This document shows positions 9,933-20,215 of a stretch of DNA of 64,000 nt, one piece after another. Positions within the stretch are counted from its first letter, which is position 1. Every line of letters begins with the position of its first letter. A program made the position numbers and the translations under genes. The notes below the pieces were generated by a model. That model saw only the letters and a list, made by a program, of their open reading frames with translations. It was not told where the DNA came from and searched no databases. The stretch spans positions 4,092,001 through 4,156,000 of the forward strand of contig OZ345353.1 of NCBI GenBank assembly GCA_977006965.1. Reading direction: 5' to 3'. Source of the DNA: Phymatolithon calcareum (taxonomy: Eukaryota; Rhodophyta; Florideophyceae; Hapalidiales).

Positions 9933-10335
9933 ATGTTGTCGCAGCGCCGGCGGCCAGCGAGCACGTTAACCGAACAGCAGAAAGCAAGAGCTATCTCCGA
10001 GTGCGAACGCCGAACCTCGGCCAACGAGAGTTGGAACCTAGCTGATATCGCACGCTGGGCGGAAAAGGAGATCTACATGAGAAATCCGTCCTCCATCTCA
10101 GCTATCTCTCCATTCTGTCCACTGCAGCTGCTGGGTTGGATGCCGCTCGTCGTAAGCGGAAAGGACACATCAAAAGTGTTTCTGTGGAGGAAGCTTAAGT
10201 TGAGTGGGCGCATGACCAATTCGCAAGAAATGTCTGTATCAGTGGCGATCACATCAAAGAGCAAGGCAGATGTCTTTTGCCGAAAGTTAGCGTCAAGCTG
10301 CCAGGGGTCTCAGCTACGCTAGCCGGTATTTTCAA
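9933..10335 (+). pseudogene. pogo/CENP-B-type transposase N-terminal fragment
   Basis: From the ATG at 9933 the protein starts with a basic stretch and a helix-turn-helix-like region (LTEQQKARAISE... then L-A-D-I-A-R-W-A-E-K-E), as in the N-terminal DNA-binding half of pogo/Tigger and CENP-B-like proteins. Near 10145 the second half continues in another frame: S-V-S-V-E-E-A, a stop, then V-E-W-A-H-D-Q-F. This resembles the second CENP-B HTH, so a frameshift and a nonsense codon separate them. The DDE catalytic part is absent. This is a 5' fragment of a DNA transposon, without visible terminal repeats. Confidence 0.5.
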
Positions 10336-12040
10336 AAAATGACGACCGTATAAATTTGAATAAAACTGTTATTCTAATGACTGTATGATAAACCTCCCCA
10401 ACTTGCAAACCTCGATAACTGCAATAGGATCATCCCATCTTAGCGTTGCATTTAAAGAAGGACTACAGTTCTGCTCCATCGCTGTCAGCTACCAAAAACA
10501 GAAGAAGAGTGCAAAAACGCACGGTTTATCATACCGGCACACTACGACAACCAGGCAAGTTGTACTCTGCCAAATCTACATTCATATTTGCCAATCGCTA
10601 TGTATGTAGCAATATGAAACATGAATTTAGTTGCAATTTCTTGTGTTTGAAACGACACTATCAAACATTTTGTGAGCCTGGAAAGCAGTCACATTTTACA
10701 GCATGATGGATGATTTCTCTTAGGTATTAAACCTTTTTTTCCAACCTCAGCTGTTACGTCTTCCGTCAATGCCTCTTTGGAGCTAACCAGACTCACGGGT
10801 TAGGACCTACTGTGGTTACTATGTATTTACACAATCAGAGCAATACAATTGGCCTAATCTTCACAAATGTCTTTTTCGGACTAAATGCAGTACAGATATT
10901 CATACGTTTTGAGTCACCTTGAGCTCCAAACCTGTACAATTCAGTAATAGTTTGGACCATTTTGAATGACAACACACGATATATATTTGGCTTGATGTGA
11001 ACTCTCTCATTCCCCATCCTAACGTTCTCCGCATGGCAGGCTGGTGCTCTTTTGGTCCTGTGCTAATGCCGTGAGAGGGAGCATGTGCTAAAATCCTTCA
11101 TTCTGTTCGGAAGGCGCTCCGTGCACTAATTGCTCGTAAATCAGTCATGTGTGTGAGAACGTGAAATTCGAGATCGATAAAACTATTGAAAAACAAGGGA
11201 GCGGGTAGTCAATTATTGACCGTTGATTTCAGTCCGGGAGTATAGTACAATCAGAAAACTTCCCTTAGTTTTTGAAAAAAGCACAAGAAGGGGGACTGAT
11301 CACAGTTTCTCCGATTGAACTGGGCGCCATCATGGTGTTTGCGCTTGAAAACCTGACTTTCGTAAGTCCCGTAGTCAGTGCGTGCCAGTTCTGTGCGTCT
11401 AGAACCCCTTTCGGTTCTGACTTATGGTTTATATGCCCTTCAAGTACGTAAACGAAATAAGGACAGGATTGCACACATTTGCCCACCACTGGTCGTATCA
11501 ACGTCTCCAACACTAAGATCCGTGCTCCGAGGCATCGAAAATTCCACTCTTGATCTCGCTATCCGGTACGCTCCCATCCGTTGATAGCTTCTTTCTGTTG
11601 CCGAATACTGGCCGCCGCCCTCACCACAGGTCTGTATCATTATCTTGGGAACCGCTTTAATGATATGCGGCGTTAGTCGCCGTATTCTCAACTGCTACGA
11701 CCTCTCCGCCGTTTCGAACTTCTCACCAGAATTCAATCTACTACACCTACCCGCCTTTGGCATCGTTTATCGACGTGCGCGCCGCTACGGCCACAGACTC
11801 AGTCGATTGAAAATCATTGAAGGCAATTACTAATCAAACACGTTAATGCAAAACTAGAAGAATTCTGGATATGTAATATGCCAGAGAGGATTCTTAGTTG
11901 CCGTCGATGGGTATAATGTCGGCGTACTGCTCCAGATTATCTTAAATGCTAAATTTCTTAATCTAGAATTCTGAACGGATTGCATTATAGATATATATAT
12001 ATGGTATTGAATAGAGCTATGAAGAAGGAAAGAAGTTTCG
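10336..12040. other. No gene recognised
   Basis: Short ORFs of 60-90 codons overlap on both strands with no recognisable motif. A TATATATATATGG run lies near 11990. Confidence 0.35.
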
Positions 12041-13450
12041 ATGTTGGACGAAGCCGAAGGAGAACAAGTGTCTCCAACCATTTCTGGTATTCTTTATACA
12101 TCATCATGCTGTGCCCTGTTGGAGATTCGAAAGTACTCTGAAGAAGAAAGAAGGGAAGAAGTCGAGCAGGAGGCTCGAGCAGTGATGTCTGTGGACGCTA
12201 AAGCTGGCGTGTCGCTGTTTGTTGATCTCCGTTCGATTTGCGCAACTCTCCGTGCGGAGCAGACTGAGATGAACGTGTATCATATATGAAGATCGCACAA
12301 GCACTGCGCGATATTTCGCGGAATCGAGCTTTGTGCCTCCGCTGTTGGAGACGATGTTCTCAACATGCACCGAGATTTACAGCATAGCATATTTACGGGG
12401 TGTTGCTGAAAGGCAAGGGTTTACCGGAGAACTTTGAATCATCGTGCGAGAAGATGGTTGATGATTGCGACAGCTTCGTTGCAGGGTACTGGGCACTTGC
12501 TGACCTGATGAATGCTGCGTTTGTCCGAACCTGCATGACCTGGCTACAGCAAAATATTGTGGTGGAGCTATCTGCCTCCGAGGTTGCTGCGTGGTGCAAA
12601 GTGGGAACAGATCTAGTGCCACTTCTTCTCACTGTCCTTCATTTGAGCGGAGGGGCACCGAGTCGGGGAACGGAGCTTGGAAGCTTATCAATTCGTAATA
12701 CTCATAGTCGGAAGCGCGGGGTTTTCATCGTTGGAGAAGAAGTAATGGTGATTCCAACGTTTATCAAACGTCGAAGAATTCTTCGAGGCCACATCAATTT
12801 TACGTCAAGGCACCTGGAGAAGGAGTCATCGTTCTTAATCAAGGCATATTTCTTACTGCTACATCCGATCATCGTTGGTCTATCACAGATGGAAGATGTA
12901 CCCGAAGGGAGAGAAGGGCAGGCAGTATTACAGAAGCAGCTACTGGTCACCGACAATGTGTGCTTGGGAAGTATTGCACCGGAAAATGTTGCGCGTCGGA
13001 TTGGAGAAGCGTTTGCGAAGTACAAGATTCCATGCACATTCTCTCAATACCGCCACTGGCAGCGAGGATATGCGAAGATGAGAAGATCAAAGTCGTACAT
13101 GCGGCGAGTGTATCGATTGGAACATGGTGAGGAGGATTGGGAGGATGAGGATGGCGTCTTCAAAGCAAGAATTTCTGAAGCCCGACACTCGCTTCGGACA
13201 GCCCAAACAAGCAATTCACAATCGTGCTGATAGTAGTCCCGTCACTATTTTCGAGACGCTAGCAAGCCGTGGTAGTGCGGTGAGCGAAAACCAGATGGAT
13301 ATCCTGGCGGACTCTGTAGCGAAGCGAGTACTGGAGAAGCTTGGAGGAATTGCTCCTTCTATTGCACAGGTTCTTCGCCCTAGCGGTGGTGAGGAAAATG
13401 TCGTGCGCGAGCTCATTTTTGACAAACTCGCAACTGAACGAGAGTCACAA
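12041..13450 (+). pseudogene. Helicase-element-like gene fragment (RGTEL motif)
   Basis: Three consecutive coding-like pieces. An acidic helix-rich piece (12041-12289) comes first. The main 276-codon ORF (12400-13230) contains S-G-G-A-P-S-R-G-T-E-L, then an R-N-T and I-K-R-R-R pattern. After a shift near 13180, a further frame runs to about 13450. From memory, a G-G-x-P-x-R-G-T-E-L block followed by R-N-T and a basic motif occurs in the large N-terminal region of fungal RecQ/telomere-linked-helicase-like proteins. No helicase motifs follow, because the frame runs into the Copia fragment at about 13445. The GTG at 12400 has a stop just upstream (12385), so a spliced or degraded start is likely. 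Function beyond this resemblance is unknown. Confidence 0.4.
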
Positions 13451-14510
13451 GATTATTTGTGTGGGAAGTGATTTGATGTTAGATATTTTCTCAACAGGCT
13501 TCCACGTTTGTTTCTCGGATAAACTGTCGAGTTCTTCTTGTATGGCCTCAAGCCAAAGCTTTTTCTCCTCCGGGGTTGACTCCTCCAAAGCCTGTTTGGT
13601 TGTAGGCGTATCACTTGTTGTGATTAGAATTGTTATAACAGACCCTGCAAAACGATTTTCTGTTTTTCCGGCATATCGATCAGGTGGCCTTACTGTTCTT
13701 TTCGGCCTTAAGGAAGGACCTTTTGTCACCGACTCCTCCTCATCTTTTTCTGAATCACTGCCTTCTTTGTGTAGAGTGAAACCAATTTCAGTGTCTGAGT
13801 CACTATCAGACATAATGTCCCCCTTAGATGCACATTCTGAATCACTTTTCTCATTGGCTTCCTCACGGTTTTCATATTCATCGTCGTCTTCACCGCTACT
13901 GCTAGATGATTCACTCCTATCCTCCAATGCCGGGAAGGAATCTTCATCAAAAGTCACATTTCGCATGTACACGACTTTTCGAGAGGCAAGTAACTCAATT
14001 GTGTAGACACCATGATCACTGCATCCGAACATGATTCCAGGTTCTGCACGAGCATGTACCTTACTTTTTGGGTTTTTGTCGTAGACAAAAGCTGCATCTT
14101 TTCCCATTGTCTCCAACTGAGCGAATAATTGACTCAGCTCATCAACATATTTGGACATAGACTTTCCGGTGTTACGCTTGGAGTAGATAGAGGTAAGTAC
14201 AGAAATGCGACTGGTTGCTCTCTTGGACGCATAGCGCTTATCTAGAAGATTAAGCATTTCAAGTGGATCCCCTATTGCCGAAGCGCAAACGCGGAACGGG
14301 CTGTCTCCGAGAGCAGCAACAATTATAGCTGTGGCTTTGCTTAGAACTTTCTTGTCGCAGTTCTTCACGGAAACGCTGTCCCAGTAATCTTTTCCTCGAA
14401 GAGCTGTCTCTACCCGAAGACGCCATAAGCGATAGTCTTCATTTGTTTGTGCCTTAAACTTTTGTATTTTGACGTCGGCGCTTTTCTTGATCGCCGGCCA
14501 TGATTTGATT
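13445..14510 (-). pseudogene. Copia gag-pol remnant, internally deleted
   Basis: On the minus strand the frame opens with a Copia Gag pattern (K-I-Q-K-F-K, then D-Y-R-L-W-R-L-R-V-E). It continues through a UBN2-like gag helix region, then jumps straight from gag to the integrase C-terminal region (YDKNPKSK, then V-Y-M-R-N-V-T-F-D-E). An acidic serine-rich linker follows, then the start of the reverse transcriptase (W-L-E-A-I-Q-E-E-L). Protease, the catalytic integrase core and nearly all of the reverse transcriptase and RNase H are missing. The ATG closest to the LTR is in another frame. The 3' end is cut at about 13445. Confidence 0.75.
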
Positions 14511-14516
14511 ACCCTT

Positions 14517-14530
14517 CTGGGCCCATAACC
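14517..14530 (-). other. Copia primer-binding site
   Basis: On the minus strand, immediately inside the LTR, reads GGTTATGGGCCCAG. It resembles the initiator-tRNA-Met half-molecule primer site known from Drosophila copia (recollection). Its exact contact with the LTR boundary supports both calls. Confidence 0.65.
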
Positions 14531-14831
14531 TGATGGACTGATTCAATTCTTTGTGTATCAGCGCTGACACTTGTGTTGTGTCTTGCTATTCTTTGTGAGG
14601 CAAAACTCTTCACCTAATGGTGTTCCTTTTGCTTGCCTGCCTCCTTATTTCCTCAGAGGTTAGGCTCCCTTTTATACTAAACCTATTGAATCATCTATGT
14701 GGATAGTTTCCACGTAATTCTATCATTATTGAGTATTCAAGTTGAAATAGCATTACATGGGTTAATCATGTAGGCCATCAACTCTCGATTTGAGTCTCCT
14801 TGTAATATTTCGTGTCGACCCAGTTTTGACA
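14531..14831 (-). mobile_element. Copia 5' LTR
   Basis: 301 bases starting TGTCAAAACTGG and ending CAGTCCATCA on the minus strand, so it has the TG...CA ends of an LTR. It sits directly upstream of the primer-binding site and gag. No second LTR was found on the 13.4-kb side, in keeping with the truncation. No target duplication can therefore be checked. Confidence 0.65.
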
Positions 14832-15507
14832 CTTAAGATGAGTAATTTCTCAATTATTTTAAGGACCAACTCCAACAGGAAGAGCTTAGAGAAGAGGGCA
14901 ATAATCTTTTGAGCAATATCGAAGACTCAACAATTAGAAAGCTGAATATATCAATGCCGAAGCAATGTGTTGACTTTATAGAGCGTGAAGTATGCATTTT
15001 GAGAAACTAGTGACTTTCTGTTTAAACTTGAGGTGATCTTTTTGTTAACTGTCCGTAATTGAGTTTCGTGCGAAAAAACTGTCCGTAATTCTATTTTGCG
15101 CATCTGGATGGGATGAAGCCAGTGTAGAGCCTTCAAACACTGTCAATTACTTTTGCATTATGTGCGCTTCGATACCATAAAATTAATTTTTAAAATGGGC
15201 CGTCGGGCAGGCCAATATTTTATCTCGTCCACGTGTCCGTAATCCAATTTCGGTGGACTGTATGATCTTATTCCTAAAGTAATGTAGAATAGATCAGTGA
15301 GTATCAAAATTGCTCTTCGTATTATAATACGTACTTTTTTGTCGGCGAGAGAGTACGAACCGAGTGCTTTTCAGACCAGTTTCATATTGTACTGTAAATC
15401 AGAGCGGGGACGACCTCCTGACAGAGGGACCTTCTTGAGAATTCAATTTTTTCGTCCACACTACCAGTCTGGAAAAATCCTCAAATCCAGTCCGAAATAT
15501 TTTCAAT
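14832..15507. other. No gene seen
   Basis: AT-rich flank of the Copia LTR. Three variants of the phrase 'gtccgtaattc/ccaattt' recur at about 15050-15255 (15051, 15079, 15234). No ORF of note. Confidence 0.35.
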
Positions 15508-15728
15508 GGTAATGAGGACGCGGCATAGGTTTGGTGTGGCTATTGTGCTCATCTAGGGGACATTTTTTCTCATAACGATTTTTAGTTTTCGGAAGTGGAA
15601 TTGCTTTTCAACCAAACTTTTCGTGATATTTCAAGTTTTTGCTCAGAAGTGTGCGAAAACATCTGGAGCGAAAGTTTGCAAATCAACACTCAGCCACTGA
15701 AAACCTATGCCGCGTCCTAGTAACCAGT
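15508..15728. mobile_element. MITE-like unit with terminal inverted repeats
   Basis: The ends read GGTAATGAGGACGCGGCATA(GG) at about 15508 and, inverted, GGTTACTAGGACGCGGCATA(GG) at about 15728, with roughly 220 bases between and no ORF. A partial third copy of the end sequence (GGTAATGAGGAC...TATGCCGCG) follows at about 15745-15780. It is consistent with a non-autonomous DNA transposon. The target duplication is not clear. Confidence 0.5.
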
Positions 15729-15780
15729 CCACGAAATAATGACTGGTAATGAGGACTTTTTTGACTGGGTCTATGCCGCG

Positions 15781-16279
15781 ATTTTGATGAATTCAAGAAG
15801 GCCCTTCTGACAAGAGGCGTGATGCTTCCTTTGGGACGTGTCACCTTCCCCAGTCCCCACTGCGGATGAGGTGTCGTACGACAAAACACACAATATTGAT
15901 ACTCGTTACCATGCACTGTACTACGAATGTCCCCTCTTATATTTCTGGAACCGCATGGAACAGAACAATGCGTGAACGCTGAATATGATTACGAAGCTAA
16001 GAGAAGAAATGATACAGATGAATTATATGTTTGCAAATAAGGACCAGACTTCATTGACGGTGGCTCCACGGGCGAATTTCAGTTTGCGCGAACTTTTGAA
16101 AAGAAATACATCTAGCTCCATTTCAATCTCAAGGCCACATCGATTTCACGACTAGGGCGTCGGACATGGTCGCTTAAAATCCAAAGCTCCATGAAGAGGC
16201 GATTGCTTTTCCATCTGCAGTTGAATTTGATGAAAAGGTTCCAGCCTGGAATCATAGGGACGAAAAAATTGTGACACAA
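15781..16279. other. No gene seen
   Basis: Short frames only, between the MITE-like unit and the duplicated promoter block. Confidence 0.35.
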
Positions 16280-16527
16280 ATATGAATACTGATATTTCCG
16301 GGAGAATAGTGCCCCGCGGGGCACTGTTGCGTGTAAGCAGAACAGAGTCAATCTATTTCGGAGGGATGCATTGCATTGGATGACGTCGAGATGGACCATT
16401 CCCGCCAATGCTCTGTACCTCTTGTACGTCCTGCAACTCCCTTCACCTCAACACCCAAAAGGCTGTATAAATCCGCCCTCTCCCCTTCCCTTTGCTACCT
16501 GTGAAGCAGAAACAAACCTCGACAAAA
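16280..16527 (+). promoter_or_regulatory. Duplicated promoter-like block (copy 1)
   Basis: About 250 bases homologous to 57575-57855. A 40-base stretch (16356-16395) is identical in the two copies, while the surroundings differ at many positions. It contains CATTGGATGACGTCGA, which combines a CCAAT-box-like element (ATTGG) with a CRE/bZIP-like core (TGACGTC). Downstream is TGTATAAAT at about 16463, a TATA-like box 60-65 bases before the ATG at 16528. It is likely the promoter and 5' leader of the ORF that follows. Confidence 0.5.
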
Positions 16528-16741
16528 ATGATCGACGACTTCGTCATCTTCGAGCGCGGCGGCACTGTACTTTGGCGCCGTTCCTTCGTCGGCCTGCGCG
16601 GCGACGCAATAGCCACATTAATTCGAAACGTTCTCCTGGAGGACAGCGCCTCAGACACAGCCGGACGGAGCCCGCGGATTGCAGTAGATGTGAATGTTGG
16701 ACGGATTCACGGGGAGATAGAGGCGAGAATTATATGCTGTC
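16528..16741 (+). pseudogene. SRP receptor alpha-like N-terminal fragment
   Basis: From the ATG the protein begins M-I-D-D-F-V-I-F-E-R-G-G-T-V-L-W, followed about 15 residues later by A-T-L-I-R-N-V-L-L-E-D. This matches the start of the SRX domain of signal recognition particle receptor alpha (F-x-I-F-x-K-G-G-x-V-L-W ... L-I-R-x-V-L-L-x), which binds the receptor beta subunit on the ER. The coding GC content is higher than in surrounding DNA. After about 70 codons the frame runs into LINE reverse transcriptase sequence, so only the 5' end of the gene is present. A second, worse copy lies at 57856. Confidence 0.45.
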
Positions 16742-16924
16742 ATAGGAGCTATGCCGAGTCGTACCGCAACCGGTCCTGATAAGATTGAAGTCGAATTTCT
16801 TCGCAGAATCTCTACATTCGCAGCTAGTCGCCTTCTTGACCTCGTGAATAGAAGCTAGCGAGAAGGTGATATTCCTGCGGCATGGCGATAGGTTCTTCTT
16901 CTCGGAATACCCAAACCCAACGAC

Positions 16925-17699
16925 GGAGAATGGTTTGACCGGACCGAACGGACCACAAACGAAAAAAGACAAGTTTCCGGCGCGGGCGCGGGCGCCCGCG
17001 CCGGCGCAAGTGGCCGCAGCGATAAAGCTGCACAAAGCGCTCCTTCCGACGGTAATCCCGCCGGAAATGGCGGACGCGATCGTGAACGCGCACTCCAGGG
17101 ACTTGGCGAATCGAGAACTTGCCACACTTGAAATGCCAGACCCAAGCCCGCCGTTGCAAGATTTCGAGAAAATCTTGCGAATTTAAGCGGATTTGATACA
17201 GGCCGGCTATCATACCGGTCCGGCCCGTTCACCTGTGCGTCACAGATAGGAACCAAGAGCTCAGTCAGGAATTTTTCCCCGCTACAGTGCAGGGTTTTTT
17301 TGAACTTGCAAGAGCTGTGATCCGGCCTCCCCATGGGAGAAGACTATCACCTTCTGGTAGTATGGTAGTACATGGATTCATCCCTGAGTGGTGTGCCGCA
17401 ACGCTCAAGGAAGCTGGGAGAGAAGACAGAAGAAGATGAAAGAAGGCAGCGAGATGACTAGCTACCGTGAGCGTCCTAAATGGTTTCCAACCTGGGGCAT
17501 CCCTTTGAAGGACGGCGACTGAAGATTGGCTATGTAGCGATATAGATGTTAAGCTTCCCCAAGGTCTGCACATTGTGCAGCTTGGGCAGCTGTTGTGACA
17601 TCAAGTACCACTCGTATCTGTTAAGTCTACTGGAGCCGTAAGGATGTGGAGTTGTTTACCAGCTCTGATAAATCCCGCAATAAAAGAAAGAAAGAAACT
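16925..17699 (+). mobile_element. 775-bp retroposed insertion with GAAA tail
   Basis: This stretch splits the LINE ORF between P-K-P-N-D and P-T-T-L-R-P and is flanked by the seven-base direct repeat CAACGAC (16918-16924 and 17700-17706). Removing it with one repeat restores the LINE reading frame across the junction. It starts with a GC-rich region holding a near-palindrome (CCGGCGCGGGCG... about 16978-17010) and a 106-codon ORF (16866-17186, beginning in the LINE) with helical alanine-rich sequence. It ends with GCAATAAAAGAAAGAAAG, the same tail type as the LINE at 8905-8925. This suggests a non-autonomous or 5'-distinct element copied by that LINE's machinery. Confidence 0.65.
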
Positions 17700-18957
17700 C
17701 AACGACCCTACGACATTGCGGCCGATATCTTTGTCCTCCCTGGTCAACAGAGTTGCCGAACGGCTCGTTGGACTACGCCTCACAGCGTGGCTCGAGTTGC
17801 ATCTACCTGCGGCTCAGGCAGGATTTCAGAGGTTTCGAGGAACTCAGGAACACATCGCAGCCATGGCTCAACGCACGGCAGGTTCTCTCTCTCGCCGGCA
17901 GAAGTGTGCTGCCCTTTTCGTCGACTTCAGCGCAGCGTACGACCGTGTGGTTATTCCCGCACTCCTGGCGAAAATGGGCATCCTAGGCTGTCCCTCCAAT
18001 ATGCTATGCTGGATGCGCGCCTATTTGACTGACTGCCGAGCTAGAGGCTCTTTCAGCGGGACGTTCGGTAGATCATGGGTACTTTGATGCGGCTTGCCAC
18101 AAGGAAGCTTTCTGTTGCCAAGCATTTGGAACCTGTACTTTTTGGATCTGGATGTCAAAGTAGAGGATGTGGAACATTTTAGCTTTGCCCATGACACAAG
18201 CGTCAATGCGAGAGGTAACAACTGGGATGAAGTCATCGAGAAACAAAACAAAGCGGCACGGGCCCTATGCAGTTTTTGCAAGAAACTTCGAATCAAGGTC
18301 GACGCAACGAAATGCAAAGTATTAGGTTTTTCGGCTGGCGGAAGACGTCCAAAGGACATACTGAACCAGGCAGTCACTATCGACAGTGAACCCATCGAAG
18401 CAACGACCGACAACAAATTTCTGGGAGTGCATTTCGTCCAACGGCTAAGCTTCAAGAAGCACTGCAGAGAAATCTCCCGGAAACTGAAGGCCAAGACTAG
18501 CTTCATGCGTGTGCTGAGCGGATCGAGTTGGGGAGCGGACGAGACCACAGTGGAGGCATTCCGGAAGAGCTACTGCGCACCGGTCGCCCTTTACGGTGCA
18601 CACGCATACGCGGTGCAAGGTTTTGAGATGCAAATTCGGAAAGTGGAGGTCTCTCGAAAGGAGGCAGCTCGTGTTTCCCGTGGTTTTCTGAAGGCAACAA
18701 AAACTGCTAACTTACGTAAACTGACCGGTATTCAGAACCTGAGGGAAATTGGCGAACACGATGGGGCTCTGGTAATAGAAAAGGCTCTTCGTATAGACCG
18801 GAGGGCACCGGTGGTGCAATCAACGAACGAGCGCACCAAATCATCAAAACGGCAAACAAAGTCATCGCGCAACGCCAGCGCCGAACTCCTGGCATCCAAA
18901 GGAATTCTGGCATGGCCGCGGAGCAGTATTTACAGTCCCATACCCAAAGACCGCTAG

Positions 18958-19926
18958 GCGGGCCGACTGTCAATTCTTTACACGCCAGTCTCCGCACAGG
19001 ACGACGAGCCGGAAAAACTGGAGACAGCGGGAAGGTTCATTTGGGAAAGGAATGCGGAGCACCCGGCGGACATAGAAATATGGACGGATGGCAGCGTTGG
19101 TGCAATACCGGCAACAGATCTTCAGAGCCTAGCCGAAAACGAAAGACTTTCTGTCCGATGGGACGAAGGATGGTACACCGCCAACATCAGGGCGTTTGAC
19201 GCTGCTCAGCACAGAGGTCTCCCAGCCGTCCGGAAGTTTGAATCTCGACATCGGAAACAACCCGACATTCTGCAGATATACGACGATGGGGACGAACACG
19301 CGTATCAGACGTCCCCCACTGACTCCCAGATGCGAGTCAACATCTTCGATGAGGACGGCGAAACTCTCAATATGTACAGAAGCATCCCAAGTCAGGTAGG
19401 TGGCGCAGGTATCTTGATCTTACGCGGGGTCAACGTACTGAAGGAAATTGGCATGAGCACGGGAGCGATCGGTTCGTCCTTCGACGCCGAGGTATTTGGG
19501 GCGGTCCGAGCTTTCGAAGCAGTACAACAACTGGAATTCGATGGAGGACAACACATTCGGTGGTTCACCGACAGTAGGAGCTGTCTAGATGCATTGGCCG
19601 GACAGCCTCGGATATATGGCGAAATGAAAAGGAAGCTGTGGGAAGCTATGGAGGCATTGATGGAGGGCAACGTCATTATCGAAGCGATTTGGGTTCCAAG
19701 CCACTGTGGGATATCTGGGAACGAGAAAGCCGACGAGCTTGCTCGTCGAGGCATTATGGAATCAGATATCGTGACGCATCAAGGCGTAACCTTGACCATG
19801 GAAGCCGCGCGGTCCATAATTAAACCGCGCAATTTGATGAAACCAAGAAGTGTACAGTTTCTTCCCCCAGAACTCCGGATTAGTCGCAGACGTGCTGAAG
19901 TCATCCTATATCAACTTTCCGCATAA
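18958..19926 (+). pseudogene. LINE RNase H with Tudor-like module (copy 2)
   Basis: 323 codons without a stop. The first RNase H strand (DIEIWTDGSVG) begins at 19069. Codons from about 19135 to 19320 encode the Tudor-like block (R-L-S-V-R-W-D-E-G-W-Y-T-A ... I-Y-D-D-G-D-E-H-A-Y). The RNase H strand resumes at GGAGILIL near 19402, then SSFDAE (catalytic Glu), FTDSRSC (second Asp) and HCGISGNEKADELARRG. Compared with the copy at 7746-8882, both the RNase H and the inserted module are conserved at similar levels, including length. A bare LINE RNase H has only a short loop between TDGS and GGAG. Confidence 0.75.
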
Positions 19927-20215
19927 TGCTGCTCGCTGGTAGCAGCTTTTCACCGGAAGGACGATGGCTCGGCGGAATACGACCCCATGTGCAAGGCGCG
20001 TCCAGGTGGAACCAAAGAAACTGTTGATTACTTAATTCTTCGCTGTAGTGAGCGTGCTGTATCAAGACGGCAGAGTATTGGTAGAGTAGGCCCTAAAACG
20101 GTAGAGGAATTGTGTAGGGAAAAACAGCTTGAAGTACTCAAATTCGTGAACAATGAGGGGTTGCTTGACGACCCCTGATGTTAACTCTAGTTAATGTCTT
20201 CTGCAGTAAAGAAGA

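Larger units (their letters stand above)
16742..20215 (+). mobile_element. LINE with RNase H and Tudor-like module
   Basis: A non-LTR retrotransposon, 5'-truncated at the junction with the SRP-receptor-like fragment. Reverse transcriptase starts in one frame at about 16742 (A-T-G-P-D-K-I-E-V-E-F-L). It is interrupted by a 775-bp insertion, then resumes at 17707 (P-T-T-L-R-P-I-S-L) and continues in one frame to 20178. It contains motif A (FVDFSAAYD), motif B (GLPQGS), a degenerate active site FAHD near 18181 where Y/F-A-D-D is expected, the thumb, RNase H with the Tudor-like insertion, and a C-terminal cysteine cluster. Stops at 18085 (TGA), 18955 (TAG) and 19924 (TAA), plus two before the insertion, show it is dead. 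A short A/G-rich tail follows at about 20198-20215. Confidence 0.8.

Noticed and set aside
17644-20178. In-frame TGA, TAG and TAA codons in the LINE as a sign of an altered genetic code
   Set aside because: All three stop codons occur in one frame and related copies have sense codons there; the membrane-protein genes end normally. Decay explains it.
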